Source: Syntrophobacterales bacterium
GTDB lineage: Bacteria; Desulfobacterota; Syntrophia; Syntrophales; UBA6807
Assembly (NCBI GenBank): GCA_021159265.1
Contig: JAGGSD010000233.1
Span: 1-9,824 of the forward strand
DNA length: 9,824 bases
Reading direction: 5' to 3'
Made by a program: the position numbers and the translations under genes. Positions 1 through 6,797 of this stretch are shown piece after piece (the first letter of the stretch is position 1; every line of letters begins with the position of its first letter). The notes under the pieces were generated by a model. The model was not told the DNA's origin. It ran no database searches and worked only from the letters and a program-made list of their open reading frames with translations.

Positions 1-1
1 G

Positions 2-87
2 AAATTCTTTTGCCATTTTTGCCTGTCTGCGTGCCTGCCTGTGCGTGTCCGCACGCAGACAGGCAACGCACAGGCAGGCAAGAATTT
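2..87. repeat. Interleaved inverted-repeat element
   Basis: Two perfect inverted repeats interlock. GCCTGTCTGCGTGC at 21-34 pairs with 51-64 (14 bp), and TGCCTGCCTGTGCGT at 32-46 pairs with 66-80 (15 bp). The order is A-B-A'-B', so the two stems cannot form as simple nested hairpins; they would be alternatives or a pseudoknot-like fold. Outer AT-rich arms (about 2-13 and 77-87, AAATTCTT..GCC / GGCAAGAATTT) frame the unit. No open reading frame is associated. It looks like a REP/MITE-type intergenic repeat, and its left edge may continue outside the window. Confidence 0.7.
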
Positions 88-102
88 TACAACTAAGCGC
101 CT

Positions 103-253
103 AATGTCATGTCAAGTTTGCAATGACGCACAAGCCTTCGTCATTGCGAGGCCGAAGGCCGTGGCAATCTCTTGGATTATGCCAAGTTAGCTCATAGCAG
201 CAGGAGATTGCTTCGCTTCGCTCGCAATGACACTCGAGACTTGACACGACACT
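103..253. repeat. MITE-like element with terminal inverted repeats
   Basis: Outer arms at 103-117 and 239-253 match in 13 of 15 positions in inverted orientation (core GTCAAGT / ACTTGAC). Nested inside is a perfect 11-bp pair, GTCATTGCGAG at 140-150 and CTCGCAATGAC at 221-231. A third, imperfect pair, GGCAATCTC near 163-171 with GAGATTGC near 204-211, lies further in. The 'cattgcgag...gaagg...ggcaatctc' wording resembles a dispersed repeat common in deltaproteobacterial and related genomes; that is recollection, not a search. It has no coding capacity, so any movement would need a transposase supplied elsewhere. Confidence 0.7.
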
Positions 254-270
254 AGTGAAATAGCGGTATT

Positions 271-316
271 CTCACCCTCACCCCTACCCTCTCCCATCAA
301 GGGAGAGGGAGTTTTT
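271..316 (-). repeat. GC-rich palindromic repeat, copy 1
   Basis: This is the first of five copies of one family. Its core is a perfect 9-bp stem, CCCTCTCCC (287-295) with GGGAGAGGG (301-309), around a 5-base loop, plus an asymmetric tail (CTCACCCTCACCCCTA, 271-286) that gives it an orientation. Here the tail precedes the hairpin on the + strand, so the copy is called minus relative to copies 2, 4 and 5. A run of five T follows the stem at 312-316, so read on the + strand it also looks like an intrinsic terminator. Confidence 0.85.
287..316 (+). terminator. Possible intrinsic terminator formed by repeat copy 1
   Basis: A perfect 9-bp GC-rich stem (287-295/301-309) with loop ATCAA is followed by AG and TTTTT (312-316), then a further T-rich stretch at 321-325. 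This is the shape of a rho-independent terminator for transcription entering from the left of the window. Because the same hairpin occurs as a dispersed repeat, terminator activity may be incidental. No upstream gene is visible to confirm the role. Confidence 0.35.
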
Positions 317-419
317 CGACTTTTTACGAAACTGTTATAATACGTTACGGTATAAATATTGCTTGAGACTGGTTGGAAACAAAAAATGTGAACCCGTTCC
401 TAATGAGGCACAAGGAACA

Positions 420-551
420 AATTTAGTAACCGTTCACGGCTTGAAACTTGAAATTGGAAAGTAGAAATTGGGGAGAACAGTACAAAAATATGAAGGCCAA
501 TTTCCAATTTCTATTTTCTAATTTCGACGTTCAGTGAACGGTTACCGAATT
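420..551. repeat. Long hairpin element with AGTAACCGTTCAC-type ends
   Basis: The ends 420-437 and 534-551 are inverted copies matching in 16 of 18 positions (GTAACCGTTCAC against GTGAACGGTTAC). Inside, 450-471 and 504-525 form a second inverted pair matching in 20 of 22 positions (AT-rich, GAAATTGGAAA/TTTCTAATTTC type). The whole 132-bp unit could fold into one interrupted hairpin. It ends about 50 bases before the first gene. A low-complexity stretch of repeated 'accttg' words (556-583) follows it. There is no coding capacity; it is probably a second MITE-like family, distinct from that at 103-253. Confidence 0.65.
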
Positions 552-603
552 TTTTACCTTTTACCTTGCACCTTGAACCTTGGACTATGGCATTGACAAA
601 AAA

Positions 604-2262
604 ATGATCGAAAAACACTGGAACAGTAAAATTATTACATCATTATTATATATAGTTATTTCAGTGTTTGTGATCATTGAGCTTTTTCTTAATCTGACCC
701 CTCCCATATCCCGTGATGCCCTTATACACCACTTGGCAATTCCAAAGCTTTGGTTAATGCATGGAGGGTTTTACGAAATGCCCTGGGCAAGTTTTTCCTA
801 TTATCCCATGAATATCGACCTTCTTTATCTTGTCCCCCTTTATTTTAAAAACGATATAGCGCCGAAATTTATCCATTTTGCCTTTGGTTTCGGCATCGGC
901 TTGCTGGTATATCGATATCTCGGAAAAAGGTTCGGCAGAAACTGGGGGCTCCTCGGTTTCCTGATTTTTTTCAGCACACCCGTTGTTGTCCGCCTGTCAA
1001 CGACCGCCTATGTGGATCTTGGAATGGTCTTTTTCACAACGGCGAGTGTTCTTGCGTGGATAAAGTGGCAGGATGAAGATTACAAATATGCGAAATGGTT
1101 AGTTCTCTCAGCCGTTTGTATGGGGCTGGCGGCAGGGTCTAAATATAACGCCCTGATCGCGTGGTTTTTTTTAAACCTCATGGTGGTCTTTTATTATTCG
1201 AGGGATACTAAAAAGGGGCTGCAGCCGGTAAAATATGGCGTCATTTTTTTTGTTATTACTCTTCTTGTTGTATCGCCCTGGTTTATTAAAAACTATATAC
1301 AGACGGGAAATCCCCTCTTTCCCCTTTTTGATCATTTTTTCAGATTCTTTCATCACGCAGGCCGGGCGGGCGGCGCCGCAGCGGTGACTGCCGACAGTAA
1401 CTGGGCTTCCAGTATTTTCCAGAGAAGGGGTATCATGTTTGGAGAAGGCTTTTGGGAGACCTTTTTCGTTCCGTTACGGATATTTTTCCAAGGCAAAGAT
1501 AGCTCCCCTCAGTATTTTGACGGCGTCCTGAATCCGATTCTCATCGTGATGCTGCCCTTTGCATTTCTGAAGAGGGATTATAGCCGTGACAAAACATTTT
1601 TCCTGTTATTTTCAGCCTTTTTCCTCCTCATGGCCTGTTTTCTCACAATCATACGTGTCAGATACATTATGCCGATCATTCCTTTCATGGCAATTCTGAG
1701 TGTGATGGGAATCAGGAATCTTGTCGGATGGGCAGACAGGCTGTCCAGACCCGCCGGACACATCTGCATCATTATCATATCTTCTATAACAGTAATCCTG
1801 ATTGCCTTTAATTTTCTGTACCTGAAAGATTATTTTAATACTATAAAACCCGCAAGATACGTTTTCCATCATGAAACAAGAGACGAGTTTCTGACCCGCA
1901 ATATAGGAAGTTATCCGGCGGTGAAATATATCAACGAAAACCTGCCCGATGACGCCAGAATATTTTTTATGTTCCTGGGCAGGCGGGGCTACTATCTTGA
2001 CAGATCATACCATTATGATTCGTCTTTCGGGATGAAGACCATAACCGGCATGGTCAAAGCGTCAAAGGATAGACACGATTTTCACGCATATTTAAAATCC
2101 CTGGAATGTACACATATCCTGATAAGGACCCAACTGTTCAATAAATATCTGCGGGACAACTTTTCAGAGGGGGCGATTGGGCGTTTCCTGCATCTCGCGA
2201 AAGAATACTGGAGACCTGTTTATACGTCAAACGGGTATGCCGTAATGGAAGTAAAGAAATGA
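604..2262 (+). CDS. GT-C membrane glycosyltransferase (GT39/ArnT-like, PMT_2 type)
   Basis: This polytopic membrane protein of about 552 residues probably transfers a sugar from a polyprenyl-phosphate donor to an acceptor on the periplasmic face. A hydrophobic segment at about residues 11-29 is followed by the first extracytoplasmic loop PISRDALIHHLAIPKLWL (about 34-51). Its conserved Asp and following His pair resemble the acidic loop of GT-C enzymes. Roughly ten further hydrophobic segments run to about residue 400, ahead of a soluble C-terminal tail. Start choice is uncertain: the frame stays open upstream to a TTG at 580, but no Shine-Dalgarno precedes either. I prefer ATG 604 because the TTG lies in low-complexity repeat DNA. 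The specific sugar and acceptor cannot be told. Its neighbours are glycosyltransferases, which supports a glycan role. Confidence 0.85.
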   Translation: MIEKHWNSKIITSLLYIVISVFVIIELFLNLTPPISRDALIHHLAIPKLWLMHGGFYEMPWASFSYYPMNIDLLYLVPLYFKNDIAPKFIHFAFGFGIGLLVYRYLGKRFGRNWGLLGFLIFFSTPVVVRLSTTAYVDLGMVFFTTASVLAWIKWQDEDYKYAKWLVLSAVCMGLAAGSKYNALIAWFFLNLMVVFYYSRDTKKGLQPVKYGVIFFVITLLVVSPWFIKNYIQTGNPLFPLFDHFFRFFHHAGRAGGAAAVTADSNWASSIFQRRGIMFGEGFWETFFVPLRIFFQGKDSSPQYFDGVLNPILIVMLPFAFLKRDYSRDKTFFLLFSAFFLLMACFLTIIRVRYIMPIIPFMAILSVMGIRNLVGWADRLSRPAGHICIIIISSITVILIAFNFLYLKDYFNTIKPARYVFHHETRDEFLTRNIGSYPAVKYINENLPDDARIFFMFLGRRGYYLDRSYHYDSSFGMKTITGMVKASKDRHDFHAYLKSLECTHILIRTQLFNKYLRDNFSEGAIGRFLHLAKEYWRPVYTSNGYAVMEVKK

Positions 2263-2295
2263 TGGCTTTTCTCATCTTGAGTGGGTAATTTTCAA

Positions 2296-2334
2296 TTCCC
2301 TCTCCCCTTGTGGGAGAGGGTTAGGGTGAGGGGT
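2296..2334 (+). repeat. GC-rich palindromic repeat, copy 2
   Basis: Stem CCCTCTCCC / GGGAGAGGG is followed by the tail TTAGGGTGAGGGG, in plus orientation. It lies between the stop of the first glycosyltransferase and the start of the DUF559 gene, and faces copy 3 on the other side of that gene. Its tail supplies the only purine-rich stretch upstream of the DUF559 start. Confidence 0.85.
2328..2333 (+). promoter_or_regulatory. Possible ribosome binding site donated by repeat copy 2
   Basis: GAGGGG at 2328-2333 is ten bases upstream of the TTG at 2344 and is the only Shine-Dalgarno-like sequence available to the DUF559 gene. It belongs to the tail of the palindromic repeat, so the repeat seems to provide the translation signal. 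The spacing is a little long and the start is TTG, so initiation is probably weak. Confidence 0.35.
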
Positions 2335-2343
2335 AATTAAAGA

Positions 2344-2745
2344 TTGAGCGGTAACGCTACTATTATTGCTAGAAATCTCAGAAAGAGATTTACTGATGCG
2401 GAGAAGTTATTATGGCGATATTTAAGAGCAAAACAGTTAGAAGGATTTAAATTCAGGAGACAACAGCCAATTGGCAATTATATAGTAGATTTTGTCTGCT
2501 TTGAAAAAGGTGTTGTAGTTGAAGTAGATGGTGGGCAGCATGCAGTAGAAAGAGAGAAAGATAAAGAAAGAGATAAATGGCTTAAGGAACAGGATTTAAA
2601 AGTTTTAAGATTTTGGAACAATGAAGTATTAACAAACATAGAAGGGGTATTAGAGGTAATAAGAGAGCATTGTTTGTCTCACCCTCCCCTAACCCCTCCC
2701 ATCAAAGGGAGGGGAAAAGAAAGAGGTTCCCTCCAAGGGGGCTGA
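2344..2745 (+). CDS. DUF559 domain protein (Vsr/restriction-endonuclease-like fold)
   Basis: The 133-residue protein has the DUF559 signature: an N-terminal helical part (LRKRFTDAEKLLWRYLRAK, residues 12-30), then FRRQQPIGNYIVDFVCFEK and VVVEVDGGQH (57-66), and a later VLRFWNNEVL (87-96). Asp49, Glu60, Asp62 and Gln65 are plausible metal/catalytic positions of the PD-(D/E)xK-like fold; DNA cleavage is inferred and not shown for most family members. The start is TTG with an SD-like GAGGGG from the preceding repeat. The last 22 residues, from Ser112, are encoded by a repeat copy and are proline/glycine-rich, so the true domain ends near residue 110. Arg codons are AGA or AGG in 12 of 13 cases and TTA/ATA/GTA are frequent, unlike its neighbours, which suggests transfer. 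It separates two glycosyltransferase genes with which it has no evident functional link. Confidence 0.85.
   Translation: MSGNATIIARNLRKRFTDAEKLLWRYLRAKQLEGFKFRRQQPIGNYIVDFVCFEKGVVVEVDGGQHAVEREKDKERDKWLKEQDLKVLRFWNNEVLTNIEGVLEVIREHCLSHPPLTPPIKGRGKERGSLQGG
2678..2716 (-). repeat. GC-rich palindromic repeat, copy 3 (inside DUF559 3' end)
   Basis: CTCACCCTCCCCTAAC leads into the stem CCTCCC (2695-2700) / GGGAGG (2708-2713), with loop ATCAAA. It is the inverted partner of copy 2 and is more diverged than the others. It encodes the Pro/Gly-rich tail of the DUF559 protein. A further short CCCTCC/GGGGG palindrome (about 2729-2740) follows, just before the stop codon. Confidence 0.75.
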
Positions 2746-2776
2746 ACTTACCCACTTGAAAAAAGAAAGAGCCGAA

Positions 2777-4846
2777 ATGATAACAAAAGATAGCGATTTT
2801 AAATTGAGCACAAGGTGTCAATTTCCTGACGGCAATAGGTATATATTTGTCTTAATTACCCTGTTTGTGTTTCTGCTTATTATTTATGGGAACAGTTTAC
2901 ATGGGGAATGGCATTTTGATGATAAGTTAAATATTCTGCAAAACGCCAACGTCCATTTAAAAGACCTGTCCTGGCCGGATATTAATGATACTTTTTATTT
3001 TAGAGGAAGGTTTTTAAGACCCGTTTCATATTTCAGTTTTGCCTTGAATTATTATTTTGGCGGACTGAATGTATTCGGCTATCATCTGGTTAATCTGGTC
3101 ATCCATTATATAAGCGCCATTTTTTTGTTTCTCTTTATTTATAATACCTTAAAACTTCCCATTCTAAGAGATCGTTATGGGGCAGACGCTTACTCTATCT
3201 CCCTATTGTCAACCTTTATCTGGGCGATAAGTCCCGTTCAGGTACTTGCCGTAAGTTACATTGTCCAGCGAATGGCGAGCATGGCGGGGATGTTTTATAT
3301 TATGGCCATGTATTTTTATCTCAAGGGAAGGACTTCTAATGATTTATGGAAAGGCCTGGTATTTTTTGTCTTATGCGCCCTTTCCGCTCTTCTGTCTTTC
3401 GGCTGCAAGCAGAACACCGCCATGTTGCCGGTAAGCCTGTTTCTTTTTGACTTTTTCCTCATCCAGGGTGTGACAGGAGAAACCATCAAAAAAAATATGA
3501 AGATTGCTGTTATTCCCCTCCTTATACTTTTCGCACTTGGCGCCTTCTATACAAATATATTATCCATTACAGCAGGTTACAATGACAGGCCGTTCACCCT
3601 TGCGGAGAGACTCCTGACTGAACCAAGGGTGATAATATTTTATATTTCACTTCTGCTTTACCCTGTCCATTCGCACTTTACCTTGCTTCATGATATTTAT
3701 ATTTCACGTTCACTGTTCGATCCGTGGACTACCCTGCCCGCGATTTTGCTGATTGCGCTGATTGTTGGTTATGCCATATACGCAACCCGCAAAAGGCCGC
3801 TTATTTCTTTCTGCATCATTTTTTTCTTTTTAAACCATTTGATTGAAGGCTCCATCATCCCGCTGGAACTTATCTATGAACATCGAAACTATATTCCGTC
3901 GATGCTCTTTTTTGTTCCTGTGGCAATCCTGATACTGAAGGCGCTTGATTATTTATCCTACAGGAAATACATCCAGATTTTTCTGGTTCTTGGGATAGCT
4001 TTTTTATTGTATGATATGGGTCATACGGTTCACGCGCGTAATGAAATATTAAAAACAGATCTGAGTTTATGGACAGATAATGTGAATAAATATCCAGATT
4101 TAAGCCGGCCACACAATAACCTTGGTTGTGTGTACTTTAACAAGGGGCTTCGATTCGAGACTTTTCAGGAGTTCAACAAGGCAACACAATTAAACAGATA
4201 CATGAAACTGGGCAATGCGGCAGTTTTTCATTTTAATTTTGGTCAGTTTTTCCAAACAATAAGAAGAGATGACCTGGCCCTCGCTCAATTCAAAAAGGCC
4301 TTCTCAATCCGCCCGGATTATGCTCCGGCTTTATTTGGCATAGCCATGGTAGAACTGAAAAAAGGAAATACAGAAGAGGCCTACGTGCATACCATTAAGG
4401 CTCTGGAAATCAATCCCCACAGCGCCAGACAGCATAGACTTTTAAGTCTTATCTTATTGAGACTCGGCCGCCTTGAGGCCGCCTTAAAGGAGTCTCAAGA
4501 GACGCTGGAACTGAATTCCGAAGATACTCTTCCAGTTGCTGTTATTGCAGAAGTTTTTCGTAGAAAGGGGGAGAACAAAAAAGCAATTCATTACTGGAAA
4601 ACATTTTTGGAAAAATCTCCGCGAAGCGTAGAAGCCCATCTCGCTCTGATCGAACTATATTCTTTAACAGGACAGGACAGTCTGTTAAATAAAACTATCA
4701 GCCGGTTAATGAATTTAAAAGGGAATAAAAATATCAGGGATTTTGTTTGCGAAAGCACAAAAGATACAAGATTATTTCCATATATTCCTAATACGGAGAG
4801 AGTACTGGCCATAATAAAAGATAATTTTGCAGATGATAATTATTGA
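2777..4846 (+). CDS. TMTC-like GT-C glycosyltransferase with C-terminal TPR repeats
   Basis: This protein of about 689 residues is built as a polytopic membrane domain (about residues 20-430) followed by a TPR domain (about 443-650). The first membrane segment leads into NSLHGEWHFDDKLNILQN, whose Asp-Asp (48-49) matches the acidic loop of TMTC/DUF1736-type O-mannosyltransferases, followed by the family-like RPVSYFSFALNYYFGGLNV and YHLVNLVIHY. The SLWTDNVNKYP motif then leads into TPRs such as NNLGCVYFNKG, ALAQFKKAFSIRPDYAPAL and EEAYVHTIKALEINP. By family analogy it transfers sugar from a polyprenyl-phosphate donor to a protein or glycan outside the membrane, with TPRs binding a partner; the substrate is unknown. 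ATG 2777 is preferred (AAAGAG five bases upstream), but TTG 2756, ten bases after the DUF559 stop, is possible and would add seven residues. Confidence 0.85.
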   Translation: MITKDSDFKLSTRCQFPDGNRYIFVLITLFVFLLIIYGNSLHGEWHFDDKLNILQNANVHLKDLSWPDINDTFYFRGRFLRPVSYFSFALNYYFGGLNVFGYHLVNLVIHYISAIFLFLFIYNTLKLPILRDRYGADAYSISLLSTFIWAISPVQVLAVSYIVQRMASMAGMFYIMAMYFYLKGRTSNDLWKGLVFFVLCALSALLSFGCKQNTAMLPVSLFLFDFFLIQGVTGETIKKNMKIAVIPLLILFALGAFYTNILSITAGYNDRPFTLAERLLTEPRVIIFYISLLLYPVHSHFTLLHDIYISRSLFDPWTTLPAILLIALIVGYAIYATRKRPLISFCIIFFFLNHLIEGSIIPLELIYEHRNYIPSMLFFVPVAILILKALDYLSYRKYIQIFLVLGIAFLLYDMGHTVHARNEILKTDLSLWTDNVNKYPDLSRPHNNLGCVYFNKGLRFETFQEFNKATQLNRYMKLGNAAVFHFNFGQFFQTIRRDDLALAQFKKAFSIRPDYAPALFGIAMVELKKGNTEEAYVHTIKALEINPHSARQHRLLSLILLRLGRLEAALKESQETLELNSEDTLPVAVIAEVFRRKGENKKAIHYWKTFLEKSPRSVEAHLALIELYSLTGQDSLLNKTISRLMNLKGNKNIRDFVCESTKDTRLFPYIPNTERVLAIIKDNFADDNY

Positions 4847-4917
4847 CATCTTGCTGTTTTCATATAACCATACGCAATCATATAACAATCAAGTATTATC
4901 TAATGGGTGACTGTTAA

Positions 4918-5871
4918 ATGTATAGAAACAAATCAATCTGTGTTGTTGTCCCTGCTTATAATGAAGAAACACAAATTTCCAGAGTAATCGAAACCATGCC
5001 GGATTACGTTGATCAAATTGTCATTGTTGATGATGTCAGCAAGGACGAAACCGTAAAAGTGATAGAGCAGCACCGGCAGGCAAACGAAAAAATCGTTGTT
5101 ATTAAACATGAAACAAATCAAGGCGTGGGAGGCGCCATTGGAACAGGTTATAGGTGGGCGAGGGACAATGATTTTGACATAGCCGTTGTAATGGCGGGTG
5201 ATGGTCAAATGGATCCTGATGACCTGCCGGCACTGCTTGACCCTGTCGTGGAAGATAAGGTGGACTGCTCCAAGGGAAACAGGCTTTTTACCGGTGAAGC
5301 TTATAAAAAAATTCCAAGGATCAGGTACTTCGGAAATGCCTTTCTTTCATTTTTGACCAAAGTCGCGTCGGGTTACTGGCATGTCGCAGATTCTCAGTCA
5401 GGATATTTCGTGATCAACAGGAAAGTGCTTCACACTATTGATTGGGAAAAGATGTATAAACGTTACGGGCAACCCAACGATCTTCTGGTACGGCTTAATG
5501 TCTATAGTTTCAGAATAACTGATGTGCCTACTCGGCCTGTATATAACATCGGAGAAAAATCCGGGATAAAAATAGGCAGAGTTGTATTTACTATCAGTTG
5601 GTTGTTGATAAGGATGTTTCTTTGGAGAATGAAGGAAAAATATATTATTCGCGATTTTCATCCTTTGATTCTGTTTTATGCTCTTGGCGGATTCTTTTCT
5701 TTATTAACACTTTTATTGTTTGCCAGATTATTTTTTTATTGGTTTGTCACAGGTCATATCCCACCGATAAACGCGCTAGCCGCAATGTTTTCATTTACAA
5801 GCGCCAGCATGTTCACTCTTTTCGGGATGTGGTTTGATATGGAGTATAATAAAGATTTAAAAGATCGATGA
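4918..5871 (+). CDS. GT2 family glycosyltransferase, polyprenyl-phosphate sugar synthase-like
   Basis: The 317-residue protein has a GT-A fold domain (about 1-235) with VVVPAYNEE (9-17), VIVDDVSKDET (35-45, Asp38-Asp39 for nucleotide binding), NQGVGGAIGTGY (67-78), and AGDGQMDPDDL (93-103), where Asp95 and Asp99 stand at the metal site. ADSQSGYFVINRKVL follows. Two hydrophobic segments at about 245-270 and 280-302 anchor the C terminus. This layout fits dolichol-phosphate-mannose-synthase-like enzymes that move a sugar from a nucleotide to a polyprenyl phosphate on the cytoplasmic face, which could feed the two GT-C enzymes upstream. The donor sugar cannot be told. ATG 4918 has GGGTGA (4905-4910) seven bases upstream. 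It lies 71 bases after the preceding gene and is probably in the same transcription unit. Confidence 0.9.
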   Translation: MYRNKSICVVVPAYNEETQISRVIETMPDYVDQIVIVDDVSKDETVKVIEQHRQANEKIVVIKHETNQGVGGAIGTGYRWARDNDFDIAVVMAGDGQMDPDDLPALLDPVVEDKVDCSKGNRLFTGEAYKKIPRIRYFGNAFLSFLTKVASGYWHVADSQSGYFVINRKVLHTIDWEKMYKRYGQPNDLLVRLNVYSFRITDVPTRPVYNIGEKSGIKIGRVVFTISWLLIRMFLWRMKEKYIIRDFHPLILFYALGGFFSLLTLLLFARLFFYWFVTGHIPPINALAAMFSFTSASMFTLFGMWFDMEYNKDLKDR

Positions 5872-5961
5872 TTGTAATAATCTTCAAGCCCTTTCAAAGA
5901 CCTCAATCCTTTTTGGCCTAATCTTTGCTTTTTCAGCAGATATACATTTTAAAAAAAATCC

Positions 5962-5989
5962 TTGACAAAGTTGTTTTTTATGTTATGAG
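5962..5989 (+). promoter_or_regulatory. Sigma70-type promoter for the winged-helix regulator
   Basis: TTGACA (5962-5967, perfect -35) is separated by 16 bases from TATGAG (5984-5989), which matches the -10 consensus in 4 of 6 positions. It lies 30 bases upstream of ATG 6019 in a 147-base gap, so the regulator has its own promoter rather than depending on the glycosyltransferase genes. The -10 box overlaps a perfect palindrome. Confidence 0.6.
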
Positions 5990-6018
5990 TAGATTGACTA
6001 CTCATAATAAGGTCAATC
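5985..6018. promoter_or_regulatory. Palindromic operator candidate over the -10 box
   Basis: ATGAGTAG (5985-5992) and CTACTCAT (5998-6005) form a perfect 8-bp inverted repeat around ATTGA, overlapping the -10 box and probable transcription start. A second perfect pair, GATTGAC (5992-5998) and GTCAATC (6012-6018), interlocks with it and ends at the start codon. The position is that of an autorepression site for a dimeric winged-helix protein; that use is inferred. As RNA, the pairs could also fold over the ribosome binding site AAGG (6009-6012). Confidence 0.5.
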
Positions 6019-6567
6019 ATGGAGAATCTATTTGCAGGACTCATAGCCTCGAAGACAAGGATCAAGCTGTTGATCCGTTTCTTTTTTAACCCGGATGCCA
6101 GGTCATATCTGAGAGAACTTGCCAAGGAGTTCAATGTTTCGACTAATTCGGTCCGGGAAGAGCTCAACCAGCTTACAAAAACAAAACTTCTCAAATCCGA
6201 AAGAGACGGCCGCCAGGTCTATTATTCTGCGGAGACGAGTCATCCGCTATTCCCAGAGCTCAAATCCATGGTGAGCAAAGTAATGGGCATTGACCAGGTT
6301 ATTGACGGTATCGTCAACAGGCTGGGCGACCTTGAAGAAGCTTATCTGATTGATGATTACGCGGAAGGTAAAGATACGGGCATTATTGATCTTTTATTGG
6401 TGGGGAATATTGATCAATATCACCTCAATGATCTGAGTAGAAAAACAGAACGATATATTAAACGGAAAATACGCTCTCTCGTATTGAGCAGAGATGAGTA
6501 CAAGAACCTTTTACCGGAATTGAAAAAACGTCCACGCGTGTTGGTCTGGACGGCAAAGAAAAAATAG
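6019..6567 (+). CDS. Winged-helix (ArsR-like) transcription regulator with degenerate nucleotidyltransferase-like C-terminal half
   Basis: The 182-residue cytoplasmic protein has an N-terminal winged helix (about 1-75). SYLRELAKEFNVSTNSVREELNQL (29-52) reads as the helix-turn-helix and LLKSERDGRQVYYSA (57-71) as the wing. After a linker, AYLIDDYAEGKDTGIIDLLLVGNI (108-131) resembles the core of small MNT-type nucleotidyltransferases. However, the GS of the usual GSxARG motif is replaced (Leu110-Ile-Asp-Asp113), and only Asp124 of the DxD pair is evident, so catalysis is unlikely and a ligand-sensing or dimerising role is inferred. The start has AAGG six bases upstream, its own promoter, and a palindrome over the -10 box, suggesting autoregulation. 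It stands just upstream of the sugar-nucleotide genes, which it may regulate. Confidence 0.8.
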   Translation: MENLFAGLIASKTRIKLLIRFFFNPDARSYLRELAKEFNVSTNSVREELNQLTKTKLLKSERDGRQVYYSAETSHPLFPELKSMVSKVMGIDQVIDGIVNRLGDLEEAYLIDDYAEGKDTGIIDLLLVGNIDQYHLNDLSRKTERYIKRKIRSLVLSRDEYKNLLPELKKRPRVLVWTAKKK

Positions 6568-6610
6568 GCTTTTCAGAACATAAAAACTGACGGCTTTGTC
6601 AAAGGTTATA

Positions 6611-6653
6611 AAACTCCCTCTCCCTTGATGGGAGAGGGCAGGGGTGAGGGTGA
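6611..6653 (+). repeat. GC-rich palindromic repeat, copy 4
   Basis: This is a near-consensus copy: AAACT, stem CCCTCTCCC / GGGAGAGGG with loop TTGAT, then CAGGGGTGAGGGTGA. It lies in the 230-base gap between the winged-helix gene and the dehydrogenase/acetyltransferase gene. No T-run follows on the + strand, so it is not an obvious terminator there. The rest of the gap (6654-6784) shows no convincing promoter or gene. Confidence 0.85.
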
Positions 6654-6797
6654 TCCACCCTGGAATTTATCATAATGCATGATGTTTCAGTAAGTTACGT
6701 TTGATTTGTTATGTAACCGAAGGGGCGGAGTTGAATCTTCAAACTAAAACCGCTGTTGCTTTTAAAACATGTATCGTAAAAACCGGAGAATAAAAAC

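Noticed and set aside
336..341. TATAAT box upstream of the first gene
   Set aside because: No acceptable -35 hexamer lies 15-19 bases upstream, and it is over 260 bases from the gene; AT-rich chance match is likely.
4843..4868. TTGACA followed by TATAAC upstream of the GT2 gene
   Set aside because: The spacer is only 14 bases, too short for a normal sigma70 promoter, and the -35 overlaps the preceding stop codon.
5598..5837. A 79-codon + strand frame inside the GT2 gene
   Set aside because: It is out of frame with a GT2 protein whose motifs and membrane segments run through this stretch; no independent support.
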